Positions 26,946 to 34,530 of a stretch of DNA of 64,000 nt are shown here, piece by piece (positions within the stretch are counted from its first letter, which is position 1; each line of letters starts with the position of its first letter). A program made the translations under genes and the position numbers. The stretch is from Frateuria_A yonginensis. Its GTDB lineage: Bacteria > Pseudomonadota > Gammaproteobacteria > Xanthomonadales > Rhodanobacteraceae. The stretch is from assembly GCF_037137055.1 (NCBI RefSeq), contig NZ_JBBBNY010000004.1, positions 258,865 to 322,864 on the forward strand, written 5' to 3'. The notes beneath the pieces are model-generated. The model was not told where the DNA came from. It made no database searches and was given only the letters and a program-made list of their open reading frames with translations.

Positions 26946-28004
26946 TCAGAACAGATCGATGCTGCCGGTCACCGCCACCGGACCGAGCGCGCCGCGGGCG
27001 AGCAGGTCCTCGTAGCCGTGGGTGCGGTTGCGGCCGTGCTGCTTGGCGAAGTAGAGCGCCTTGTCGGCGCGGTCGATCACCATTTCCGGGTAGTCGGTCA
27101 GCGAGGCGCGGGCGTAGCCGATGCTGACGGTGACGTGCCCCACCTGCGGGAACGGGTGCTGCGCGACGCGTTCGCGGAAGCGCTCGAGCGCGCCACGCGC
27201 GCCGGCCTCGTCGTGTCCGGCCAGCAGCACCACGAACTCCTCGCCGCCGAAGCGGAACAGCACGTCGTCGTGGCGGAAGCTGGCGCGCATCTGCTGGGCC
27301 AGCAGCAGGATCACCTCGTCGCCGTAGACGTGGCCGTAGGTGTCGTTGACCCGCTTGAAGTGGTCGATGTCGAAGATCGCCAGCCATACCGACGCCACCC
27401 CCGCCGTGGGCGGCTGGCGCAGCAGCCGCTGCAGGTGGCGCTCGAAGGTGCGCCGGTTGTACAGGCCGGTGAGCTTGTCGCGCTCGCTCTCCTGCAGCAG
27501 GGTGATGTAGTTGGCATAGATCCGCGCGAAGCCCTCGGCCAGCGCGAGCGCGCCCTCCAGCGGCGCATCGCCCTCCAGCTGCAGCGCGCCCAGGGCGCGG
27601 CCCTCGTGCAGGATCGGCACGAACAGCCGGTGCAGGCCGCGGGCGTCGACGTCGGCGTGCGGCTGCTGTTCCTCCATGCAGCGCGCCAGGGCCGGATCGC
27701 CTGCCACCGCCTCGGCGTCGACCACGTGCGCGCCCTGCGCATCGACCACGCAACGCACGATGCTTTCGCGCCGCAGGCCGTCGATCGCGCGCTTGCACAG
27801 TACCACCGCGCGTGCCGGCGCCAGTTCGGCCAGCGACAGGGCCAGGCCCTGGTCCAGCGCATCGATGTCGCGGTGGTGGGTGAAGGCCGCCACCGTATCG
27901 AGCAACCGCGCCGGCAGGACCAGCGGGCGTGCCGCCGGGGTCGCCTCCGTCCGCGCGGATGCCGCCGGCTTCCCTTGCGCAACGATGTCGTAGGCCACGG
28001 ACAT
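26946..28004 (-). CDS. Diguanylate cyclase with GAF-like sensor domain
   Basis: This 352-residue cytoplasmic protein makes cyclic di-GMP. The GGDEF domain (about 175-340) has the active site GGEEF at 253-257 and an intact product-inhibition site RHDD at 244-247, five residues upstream as in other feedback-inhibited cyclases. The N-terminal 170 residues look GAF-like (RLFVPILHEGRALGALQLEGD) and lack membrane segments, so a soluble signal is probably sensed. A GGGAGG ribosome site supports the ATG. It is a single gene, convergent with thrC. Confidence 0.9.
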   Translation of the reverse strand: MSVAYDIVAQGKPAASARTEATPAARPLVLPARLLDTVAAFTHHRDIDALDQGLALSLAELAPARAVVLCKRAIDGLRRESIVRCVVDAQGAHVVDAEAVAGDPALARCMEEQQPHADVDARGLHRLFVPILHEGRALGALQLEGDAPLEGALALAEGFARIYANYITLLQESERDKLTGLYNRRTFERHLQRLLRQPPTAGVASVWLAIFDIDHFKRVNDTYGHVYGDEVILLLAQQMRASFRHDDVLFRFGGEEFVVLLAGHDEAGARGALERFRERVAQHPFPQVGHVTVSIGYARASLTDYPEMVIDRADKALYFAKQHGRNRTHGYEDLLARGALGPVAVTGSIDLF

Positions 28005-28227
28005 GTCGTCCTCCCGTCGAAGGGCCTCCGCCCGATGTCCGGCCGCCCATGCGTCGGAGTCCGTCGCCCGATCTATCGGCCGCGCCTGTACGGCGCTTGA
28101 GCGCCTGCGGTGCGCCGCGGCCTGGAACTGTGCCGCAACGCACCTTTTCGCGCGCTCACCCGCCGCTCGCGTGCGTTTGACGGCGGTTGCGCGAGGCTGG
28201 TCCGGGCCTCGAGAAGGAGCATCCGCC

Positions 28228-28401
28228 ATGCCGAACAACCCGCAGCATCCCGAACCGCCGATCGCGCAACCGGGCAAGCAACGGCCGGAGCAGGAGATCC
28301 GCGATCCCGGTCATGCCCAGCCGGCCCGCGATGCCGATCCCGACCCGCTGGGCGACAGCCCGCTGCGGGACGACGACCCGCTGCGGCCGCCGCCGCTTTA
28401 G
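28228..28401 (+). CDS. Small acidic proline-rich hypothetical protein
   Basis: The gene encodes 57 residues, beginning MPNNPQHPEPPIAQPGKQ and continuing with repeated D/P/R segments (DPDPLGDSPLRDDDPLRPPP). It is strongly hydrophilic and probably disordered, with no cysteine or membrane segment. AAGGAG lies 8 nt before the ATG, the main reason to accept it. It sits between a divergent cyclase gene and ubiA. The function is unknown. Confidence 0.6.
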   Translation: MPNNPQHPEPPIAQPGKQRPEQEIRDPGHAQPARDADPDPLGDSPLRDDDPLRPPPL

Positions 28402-28472
28402 CCCCGCCCGCACGGACCGCCAGCGGCGCCCCCGGGCCCCGCCCGGACGGGTGCCTGCGGCCGTGCTCGGGC

Positions 28473-28478
28473 TAAACT
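28473..28478 (+). promoter_or_regulatory. -10 box for a possibly leaderless ubiA transcript
   Basis: TAAACT ends only 6 nt before the ubiA ATG and no ribosome site precedes that ATG. A transcription start about 7 nt after the box would fall on the A of the ATG, giving a leaderless message. No -35 is recognisable. Confidence 0.4.
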
Positions 28479-28484
28479 CGCGGC

Positions 28485-29489
28485 ATGGCCCCTCCATCCC
28501 GCAAGCGCCAGCGCCGCACGCCGCCGTCCACGGCGCGGCCGCGCCCGCCTTCCCGCCCGATCCGCCCCGCCGACAGCTCGACCCGCGCCACCCGCGTGCT
28601 CGACCTGCTGCTGCGCCGGCTGCCGCCGCATTGGCGCGGCAAGGCCGCCGACTACCTGGTGCTCACCCGCATGGACCGGCCGATCGGCGCACTGCTGCTG
28701 CTGTGGCCGACCTGGTGGGCGCTGTGGCTGGCCGCCGGCGATTTCCCGCCCTGGGGCCCGCTGGTGATCTTCACCCTGGGCGTGTTCGCGATGCGCGCGG
28801 CCGGTTGCGCGATCAACGATTATGCCGACCGCGAGCTCGACCCGCAGGTGGCGCGCACCGCCGGGCGGCCGATCGCCAGCGGCCGGGTCAGCCCGCGCGA
28901 GGCGCTGGTCGTGTTCGGCGTGCTGCTGGTGTTCGCCTTCGTGCTGGTGCTGTTCACCAATGCGCTGACCATCAAGCTGTCCTTCGCCGGCGCGGCGCTG
29001 GCGGCGATCTATCCGTTCACCAAGCGCTGGACCTACCTGCCGCAGGTGGTGCTGGGCGCGGCCTTCGGCTGGTCGATCCCGATGGCGTTCGCGGCGGTGT
29101 CGAACACGGTGCCGCCGCTCGGGTGGCTGCTGTTCCTGGGCAACATCCTGTGGTCGGTGATCTACGACACCGAGTACGCGATGGTCGACCGCGACGACGA
29201 CTTCAGGGCCGGCGCCAAGTCCACGGCGATCCTGTTCGGCGACGCCGACGTGCCGATCCTGGGCATGCTGATCGGGACGTTCCTGCTGGCCATGCTGTTC
29301 GTCGGCCAGCGCGCGCAGCTGGGCTGGCCGTACTGGCTGGGCCTGCTCGGCGCGGCGGCGCTGTTCGGCTACCAGCTGTGGCTGATCCGCGGCCGCGCCC
29401 GCGCAGCCTGCCTGGCCGCGTTCCGCCACAACAACTGGGTCGGGCTCGCGCTGTGGGCCGGCATCGTGCTGGCGCTCGCGGTGCGCTGA
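28485..29489 (+). CDS. ubiA: 4-hydroxybenzoate polyprenyltransferase
   Basis: This 334-residue inner-membrane enzyme attaches the polyprenyl tail to 4-hydroxybenzoate in ubiquinone synthesis. The first Asp-rich motif NDYADRELD is at 111-119 and the second is in the DTEYAMVDRDDD segment. About eight or nine hydrophobic helices are present. The first 45 residues are unusually basic and proline/arginine-rich, so the start could lie downstream. However, the next ATG falls too close to the first helix. The gene ends 24 nt before a REP pair. Confidence 0.9.
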   Translation: MAPPSRKRQRRTPPSTARPRPPSRPIRPADSSTRATRVLDLLLRRLPPHWRGKAADYLVLTRMDRPIGALLLLWPTWWALWLAAGDFPPWGPLVIFTLGVFAMRAAGCAINDYADRELDPQVARTAGRPIASGRVSPREALVVFGVLLVFAFVLVLFTNALTIKLSFAGAALAAIYPFTKRWTYLPQVVLGAAFGWSIPMAFAAVSNTVPPLGWLLFLGNILWSVIYDTEYAMVDRDDDFRAGAKSTAILFGDADVPILGMLIGTFLLAMLFVGQRAQLGWPYWLGLLGAAALFGYQLWLIRGRARAACLAAFRHNNWVGLALWAGIVLALAVR

Positions 29490-29512
29490 GCGCCAGCGCC
29501 TGGGCGCACGAA

Positions 29513-29584
29513 CACGCTTGCTCGCGATGTCTGTTCCCGCGGGTGCCGCAAAAGCCAGAGCATCGCGAGCAAGCTCGCTCCTAG
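29513..29584. repeat. Paired REP element between ubiA and comF
   Basis: The left arm CGCTTGCTCGCGATG and the right arm GCATCGCGAGCAAGCTCGC face each other across about 30 nt. The right end continues TCCTAG, and these bases read on the minus strand give the TAG stop codon of comF. It separates two convergent genes. Confidence 0.85.
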
Positions 29585-30309
29585 CTGCGGTCGGGGCGCC
29601 GCTGCGGCGCGCGTGCCAGCGCCCAGACCTCCACCCGGGCCACGCCCGCGCGCCGGAGCACCCGCGCACATTCGGCCAGCGTGGCGCCGGTGGTCATCAC
29701 GTCGTCCAGCAGCGCCACGTGGGACGGCAATGCCATGTCCTCGCGCAGGGCGAACGCGCCGCGCACGTTGCGTCGGCGTGCGGCCGCGTCCAGCTCGGTC
29801 TGCGCCGCGGTGGCGCGCCGGCGCAGCAGCAGGTCGTGGCGCACCGGCACGCCCAGCGTCCGGCCCAGCGGCCGGGCCAGTTCCAGCGCCTGGTTGTAGC
29901 CGCGCTGGCGCAGCCGCGCCCGGTGCAACGGCACCGGCAGGATCAGCGCCGGACGCGGGGAAGGCGGCGGCAGGCTTCGCCACAGCTCGGCCAGCGTGCG
30001 CCCGGCGGCGAGATCGCGGCCGAACTTGTAGCGCGCTTCCAGCCGGTCCAGCGGCCAGCCGTAGCGGAACGGCGCCCACGCCGCGTCCCACGGCGGCGGC
30101 CTGCGCTGGCAGGCGCCGCACAACGCGGCCGGGGCCGGCAGCGGCAGCGCGCAACGCGCACAGCAGGTGGTGTTGCGCGGCAGCTCGCCGGCGCAGGCGG
30201 CGCACAGGTCCAGGCGCTCCCGGCCGGCATCGCCGCAGAGCAGGCAGCGCCAGGGCAGCAGCCAGGCGTGCAGGCGGTGCCAGCTGCGGATCAGCGCGTC
30301 CCTGCGCAT
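29581..30309 (-). CDS. comF: ComF-family protein (DNA uptake / phosphoribosyltransferase-like)
   Basis: This 242-residue protein has an N-terminal double zinc-finger (CLLCGD, CAACAGELP, CCARCALP, CGACQRRP) and a C-terminal phosphoribosyltransferase fold with the PRPP loop VALLDDVMTTGATLAE. This is the standard ComFC/GntX arrangement linked to natural transformation. It reads away from bioB, the usual arrangement in this group. The stop TAG comes from the neighbouring REP element. The upstream 68-residue membrane protein gene ends 10 nt before its start, so they may share a transcript. Confidence 0.9.
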   Translation of the reverse strand: MRRDALIRSWHRLHAWLLPWRCLLCGDAGRERLDLCAACAGELPRNTTCCARCALPLPAPAALCGACQRRPPPWDAAWAPFRYGWPLDRLEARYKFGRDLAAGRTLAELWRSLPPPSPRPALILPVPLHRARLRQRGYNQALELARPLGRTLGVPVRHDLLLRRRATAAQTELDAAARRRNVRGAFALREDMALPSHVALLDDVMTTGATLAECARVLRRAGVARVEVWALARAPQRRPDRS

Positions 30310-30319
30310 CGGCGGGGCC

Positions 30320-30526
30320 TCAGCCCTGCGGCTTGTACAGCGCCGCGTCGAGGATCGACCACAGGTGGATGATCCACCCCATCCAGACGATCCACAGCAC
30401 GGCGGCCAGCACGAACATGACGATCGCCTTCAGCAGCCGGCCCTGCACCAGCTGCCCCAGGCCCGGGATGAAGAAACTGCACACCGCCGCGATCACGTTG
30501 CCGGTGCTGCCCTGACCTGTGCTCAT
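30320..30526 (-). CDS. Small conserved-type membrane protein
   Basis: The product is 68 residues with two hydrophobic segments: VIAAVCSFFIPGLGQLVQG and IVMFVLAAVLWIVWMGWII. The FFIPGLGQL motif resembles TM2-like or DUF5683-type small membrane proteins. An AGGAGATCGGC ribosome site precedes the ATG. It lies between comF (same strand, 10 nt apart) and the divergent bioB. The function is unknown. Confidence 0.75.
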   Translation of the reverse strand: MSTGQGSTGNVIAAVCSFFIPGLGQLVQGRLLKAIVMFVLAAVLWIVWMGWIIHLWSILDAALYKPQG

Positions 30527-30608
30527 GCCGATCTCCTGGGAGGGAACGGCCCGATGGTAGCGGAGCGGCGCGCGCCCGGCGCCGTCAACCCGGCGTATCG
30601 CTTTTTGG

Positions 30609-30637
30609 TTGACACGGTCCCGGCCGGCTCCCACACT
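30609..30637 (+). promoter_or_regulatory. Probable bioB promoter
   Basis: TTGACA (30609-30614), a 17-nt spacer and CACACT (30632-30637) lie 27 nt before the bioB ATG. The -35 is perfect and the -10 is weak. No BirA-type operator (TTGTAAACC...GGTTTACA) was found over it. Confidence 0.5.
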
Positions 30638-30664
30638 GCCGCGTCCCCACGCGGAGCCGCCACG

Positions 30665-31666
30665 ATGACCGCTTCCCCGATCCGCCACGACTGGACGCGC
30701 GCGGAAGTCGCCGCCCTGTTCGCCCTGCCGTTCAACGAGCTGCTGCACCGCGCGCACACGGTGCACCGCGCGCACCACGATCCCAACGCGGTGCAGGTCT
30801 CCACCCTGCTCTCGATCAAGACCGGCGGCTGCCCGGAGGACTGCGCCTACTGCCCGCAGGCGCAGCGCTACCAGACCGGGGTGAAGGCCGAGAAGCTGAT
30901 GAGCGTGGAGGCGGTGGTGGCGCGCGCGCAGGCCGCGAAGGACGCCGGCGCCAGCCGCTTCTGCATGGGCGCGGCCTGGCGCAGCCCGAAGGACCGCGAC
31001 GTGGCCAAGGTCGCGCAGATCGTCGCCGCGGTGAAGGCGCTGGGCCTGGAGACCTGCGCCACGCTCGGCATGCTGAGTGGCGAGCAGGCCGACACGCTCA
31101 AGCAGGCCGGGCTGGACTACTACAACCACAACCTCGACAGCGCCCCGGAATTCTACGGCCGGATCATCCACACCCGCGAGTACCAGGACCGCCTGGACAC
31201 CCTCGGGCACGTGCGCGCCGCCGGCCTGAAGACCTGCTGCGGCGGCATCGTCGGCATGGGCGAGACGCGCGAGCAGCGCGCCGGCCTGCTGCAGGCGCTG
31301 GCCAACCTGCCCGAGCACCCGCAGTCGGTGCCGATCAACCAGCTGGTGCAGGTCGAGGGTACGCCGCTGCACGGCACCGAGGCGCTCGACCCGTTCGAGT
31401 TCGTGCGCACCATCGCGGTGGCGCGCATCCTGATGCCCGCCTCGATGGTGCGCCTGTCCGCCGGCCGCCAGCAGATGGACGACGCGGTGCAGGCGCTCTG
31501 CTTCTTCGCCGGCGCCAACTCGATCTTCTACGGCGAGAAGCTGCTCACCACCGGCAACCCCGACGTGGCCGCCGACCGCCGGCTGTTCGAGCGGCTCGAC
31601 CTGCACCCGATGGAGGTGATCGAGCACGCCGGCACCGTACACGCGGGCCTCTGCGAACCCGCCTGA
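30665..31666 (+). CDS. bioB: Biotin synthase
   Basis: This 333-residue radical-SAM enzyme inserts sulfur into dethiobiotin. The 4Fe-4S cysteines are Cys56, Cys60 and Cys63 in GGCPEDCAYCPQ, followed by AEKLMSVE and the YNHNLDSAPEFY substrate segment. CGGAG lies 8 nt before the ATG. It is the first gene of a bioB-bioF-trhO-bioH-bioC run; bioA and bioD are not here. Confidence 0.95.
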   Translation: MTASPIRHDWTRAEVAALFALPFNELLHRAHTVHRAHHDPNAVQVSTLLSIKTGGCPEDCAYCPQAQRYQTGVKAEKLMSVEAVVARAQAAKDAGASRFCMGAAWRSPKDRDVAKVAQIVAAVKALGLETCATLGMLSGEQADTLKQAGLDYYNHNLDSAPEFYGRIIHTREYQDRLDTLGHVRAAGLKTCCGGIVGMGETREQRAGLLQALANLPEHPQSVPINQLVQVEGTPLHGTEALDPFEFVRTIAVARILMPASMVRLSAGRQQMDDAVQALCFFAGANSIFYGEKLLTTGNPDVAADRRLFERLDLHPMEVIEHAGTVHAGLCEPA

Positions 31667-31707
31667 GCTGCGGCAGGCCGAAGGCAGGAAAAAACTGCGG
31701 GACGACC

Positions 31708-32973
31708 ATGCCACCGGAGCACCCACCAGGCCCCTGCGCGCCAGCCCACTCCGCCGACCGTGCCGGGGCGGCGGACACCGCGCGCGCGGACCTGCTGCGG
31801 CGACTGGCCATCCGCACGGCCGAGCGCGCCCGCGCCGGCCTGCTGCGTCGCGCCCGCACCGTCGAGCGTGCCGAAGGGCCCTGGCAGGAGGTGGGCGGCC
31901 GCCGGCTGCTGGGCTTCTGCTCCAACGACTACCTCGGGCTGGCCGGGCATCCGCAGCTGATCGCCGCCTTCAAGCGGGTGGCCGACGACGAGGGCGTGGG
32001 CAGCACCGCCGCGCACCTGGTCTGCGGCCACCGGCGCGAGCACGCCGCGCTGGAGGAAGCGCTGGCCGAGTGGACCGGGCGCGAGCGCGCGCTGCTGTTC
32101 TCCAGCGGCTACCAGGCCAACCTCGGGGTGATGCAGGCCTTGCTCGCCCGTGGCGACCTGTGCGTGCAGGACAAGCTCAACCACGCCAGCCTGCTCGACG
32201 GTGCGCAGCTGGCCGGCGTCACACTCAGGCGCTATCCGCATGCCGACGCGGCGGCCGCCGCGCGCCAACTGGCCGGCGAGCCCGGCGCCGGTGCGCTGCT
32301 GGCCACCGACGGTGTGTTCAGCATGGACGGCGACCGCGCGCCGCTGCGCGCGCTGGCCGCCCTGTGCCGCCGCGAAGGCGCCATGCTGATGGTCGACGAC
32401 GCGCACGGCCTGGGCGTGCTCGGCCCGGACGGCGCCGGCAGCGTGGCCGAGGCGGGACTGGGCGTGGGCGAGGTGCCGGTGCTGATGGCCACACTGGGCA
32501 AGGCGCTGGGCTGCCACGGCGCGTTCGTCGCGGGGCCGGCCGGCTTGATCGAGGGGCTCACCCAGTTCGCCCGCGGCTTCGTCTACACCACCGCGTTGCC
32601 GCCGGCGCTCGCCGCCGCCGCGCTCGCGGCGGTGCGGGTAGCGCGCGCGGAAGCCTGGCGCCGCGACAAGCTGGACGCGCTGATCGCGCGCCTTCGCCGG
32701 GGCGCGGCCGAGCTGGGGCTGCCGCTGCTGGCTTCGGACACGCCGATCCAGCCGCTGCTGCTGGGCGAGGCCGACGCGGCGCTGGCCGCCGCCCGCGCAT
32801 TGGAGGAACGCGGGCTGCTGGTCGGTGCGATCCGCCCGCCCACGGTGCCGGCGGGCGGGGCGCGCCTGCGCATCACGCTGAGCGCCGCGCACGAGGAAGC
32901 GCATGTCGATCGCCTGCTCGACGCACTGGCGCGGCTGCCGCGTGCCCCGGCCGCCGCGGGCGCGCCGGTATAA
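31708..32973 (+). CDS. bioF: 8-amino-7-oxononanoate synthase
   Basis: This 421-residue PLP enzyme condenses pimeloyl-ACP with alanine. FCSNDYLGLAGHP is the N-terminal signature, DDAHGLGVLG contains the cofactor aspartate, and Lys265 in ATLGKALGCHG is the Schiff-base lysine. The first roughly 25 residues are extra compared with most BioF proteins, so the true start could be internal. Its last codons overlap a TATAAT box that probably serves the next gene. Confidence 0.94.
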   Translation: MPPEHPPGPCAPAHSADRAGAADTARADLLRRLAIRTAERARAGLLRRARTVERAEGPWQEVGGRRLLGFCSNDYLGLAGHPQLIAAFKRVADDEGVGSTAAHLVCGHRREHAALEEALAEWTGRERALLFSSGYQANLGVMQALLARGDLCVQDKLNHASLLDGAQLAGVTLRRYPHADAAAAARQLAGEPGAGALLATDGVFSMDGDRAPLRALAALCRREGAMLMVDDAHGLGVLGPDGAGSVAEAGLGVGEVPVLMATLGKALGCHGAFVAGPAGLIEGLTQFARGFVYTTALPPALAAAALAAVRVARAEAWRRDKLDALIARLRRGAAELGLPLLASDTPIQPLLLGEADAALAAARALEERGLLVGAIRPPTVPAGGARLRITLSAAHEEAHVDRLLDALARLPRAPAAAGAPV

Positions 32974-32974
32974 T
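32969..32974 (+). promoter_or_regulatory. Consensus -10 box inside the bioF stop, for trhO-bioH-bioC
   Basis: A perfect TATAAT spans the bioF stop codon and lies 27 nt before the trhO ATG. That distance would give a leader of about 21 nt. No -35 is recognisable. It may give the last three genes independent expression. Confidence 0.5.
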
Positions 32975-33001
32975 CCGCGGTTCGCCCCGCGCACTCCCCG
33001 C

Positions 33002-33754
33002 ATGATCGTCAACGTCGCCGCCTACCGCTTCGTCCCGCTCTCGGACCTGCCCGTACTGAGCGAGGCCGTGCGCACCCGCGCGGAGCGCCTGGCGCTCAAG
33101 GGCACCGTGCTGCTCGCCCCCGAGGGCATCAACCTGTTCCTGGCCGGCGCGCGCGAAGACATCGACGCCTTCCTGGAGTGGCTGCGCGCCGACGCGCGCT
33201 TCGCCGATCTGCCGGTGAAGGAGTCGATTTCCGGGCAGGTGCCGTTCGGCCGCCTGCGCGTGCGCCTCAAGCGCGAGATCATCACCTTGCGCGCGCCCGT
33301 CGCGCCCCATCGTTGCCGGGCGCCCGCAGTGGAGGCCGCCACGCTCAAGCGCTGGCTCGACCAGGGCCACGACGATGCCGGTCGCGAGCTCGTGCTGCTG
33401 GACACGCGCAATGCCTACGAAACCGACGCGGGCCGCTTCGCCGGCGCCGTCGACTACCGCCTGCCGCACTTCACCGCGCTGCCGGACGCCGTGCTCGCCG
33501 ACCGCGAACGCTACGTGGGCAAGACCATCGTCTCCTACTGCACCGGCGGCATCCGCTGCGAGAAGGCGGCGTTGCACCTCGCGGCGCTCGGCGTGGGCGA
33601 GGTGCTGCAGCTGGAAGGCGGCATCCTGACGTACCTGCAAGACACCGACGGCAGCCACTGGGAAGGCGACTGCTTCGTGTTCGACGGCCGCGGCGCGGTC
33701 GACAAGAGCCTGCGACCCGTGCTGCGGGGCGAGGGGGCGGAAGACCTGGCATGA
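33002..33754 (+). CDS. trhO: tRNA uridine(34) hydroxylase / rhodanese-domain protein
   Basis: This 250-residue member of the YceA/UPF0176 family makes 5-hydroxyuridine at position 34 of tRNA. A ferredoxin-like N-domain (GTVLLAPEGINLFLAG) is followed by a rhodanese domain with the active-site loop SYCTGGIRCEKAA (Cys180) and FVFDGRGAVD near the end. The family often has a C-terminal Cys-rich tail, which is absent here, giving the short form. It is embedded in the biotin operon and overlaps bioH by ATGA. No ribosome site is obvious upstream. Confidence 0.87.
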   Translation: MIVNVAAYRFVPLSDLPVLSEAVRTRAERLALKGTVLLAPEGINLFLAGAREDIDAFLEWLRADARFADLPVKESISGQVPFGRLRVRLKREIITLRAPVAPHRCRAPAVEAATLKRWLDQGHDDAGRELVLLDTRNAYETDAGRFAGAVDYRLPHFTALPDAVLADRERYVGKTIVSYCTGGIRCEKAALHLAALGVGEVLQLEGGILTYLQDTDGSHWEGDCFVFDGRGAVDKSLRPVLRGEGAEDLA

Positions 33755-34530
33755 CCCTGCACATCGACCAGCTCGGCCACGGCCCGCAGCCGCTGGTGCT
33801 GATCCACGGCTGGGCCATGCACGGCGGCGTGTTCGCGCCGCTGGTGCAGGCGCTGGCCGAGCGCTGCACGCTGTACGTGGCCGACCTGCCCGGCCACGGC
33901 CATTCGCGCCATTGCGGGCTGCCGCTGGAGCCGCACGTCGTCGCCGACGCGATCGCCCGTGCGACGCCGCCGGCGCCCTGGCTGGGCTGGTCGCTGGGCG
34001 GCCTGGTCGCGCTCGCCGCGGCGCTGGATCTGCCCGGGCAGGTGCAGGGCCTGGCCATGCTCTGCGCCACGCCGAAATTCGTGCGCGGCGCGGATTGGCC
34101 CCACGGCAGCGACGGCACGCTGGTGCACCAGCTCGCGCTCGACCTGGAAACCGACTACCGCGCCACGCTGGAGCGCTTCCTCGCGCTGGAGGCGATGGGC
34201 AGCGACGACCCCAAGGCCGGGCTGCGCCGCCTGCGCGCGGACGTCTTCGCGCGTGGCGAACCGGAGCTGCGCGTGCTGCAGGAAGGCATCGTCCTGCTCG
34301 AACGCAGCGACCTGCGCGCGCGCCTGGCGCAGCTGGCGGTGCCCAGCGTGTGGATCGCCGGGCGTCGCGACCGGCTGGTGCCCCCGGCGGCGATGGCCTG
34401 GTCGGCGGCGCAGTGCGGTGGCCGCTTCGTGGAGATCCCGCACGCCGGCCACGCCCCCTTCATCGGCCATGCCGATGCCGTTGCCGCGGCGCTGGCACCG
34501 CTGTCGGTATCCATGGAAGACCCGGCATGA
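33751..34530 (+). CDS. bioH: Pimeloyl-ACP methyl ester carboxylesterase
   Basis: This 259-residue alpha/beta-hydrolase releases pimeloyl-ACP from its methyl ester. LIHGWAMHGGVF is the oxyanion region and Ser81 in GWSLGGLVA the nucleophile. Asp lies in AGRRDRLVP and His in PHAGHAPFI. Length and the WGMH/WAMH box match BioH. It overlaps trhO by 4 nt at its start and bioC by 4 nt at its end, so translation is coupled through the run. Confidence 0.92.
   Translation: MTLHIDQLGHGPQPLVLIHGWAMHGGVFAPLVQALAERCTLYVADLPGHGHSRHCGLPLEPHVVADAIARATPPAPWLGWSLGGLVALAAALDLPGQVQGLAMLCATPKFVRGADWPHGSDGTLVHQLALDLETDYRATLERFLALEAMGSDDPKAGLRRLRADVFARGEPELRVLQEGIVLLERSDLRARLAQLAVPSVWIAGRRDRLVPPAAMAWSAAQCGGRFVEIPHAGHAPFIGHADAVAAALAPLSVSMEDPA

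Noticed and set aside
30540..30664. BirA operator in front of bioB
   Set aside because: No inverted TTGTAAACC / GGTTTACA pair could be found; only a plain promoter is visible.
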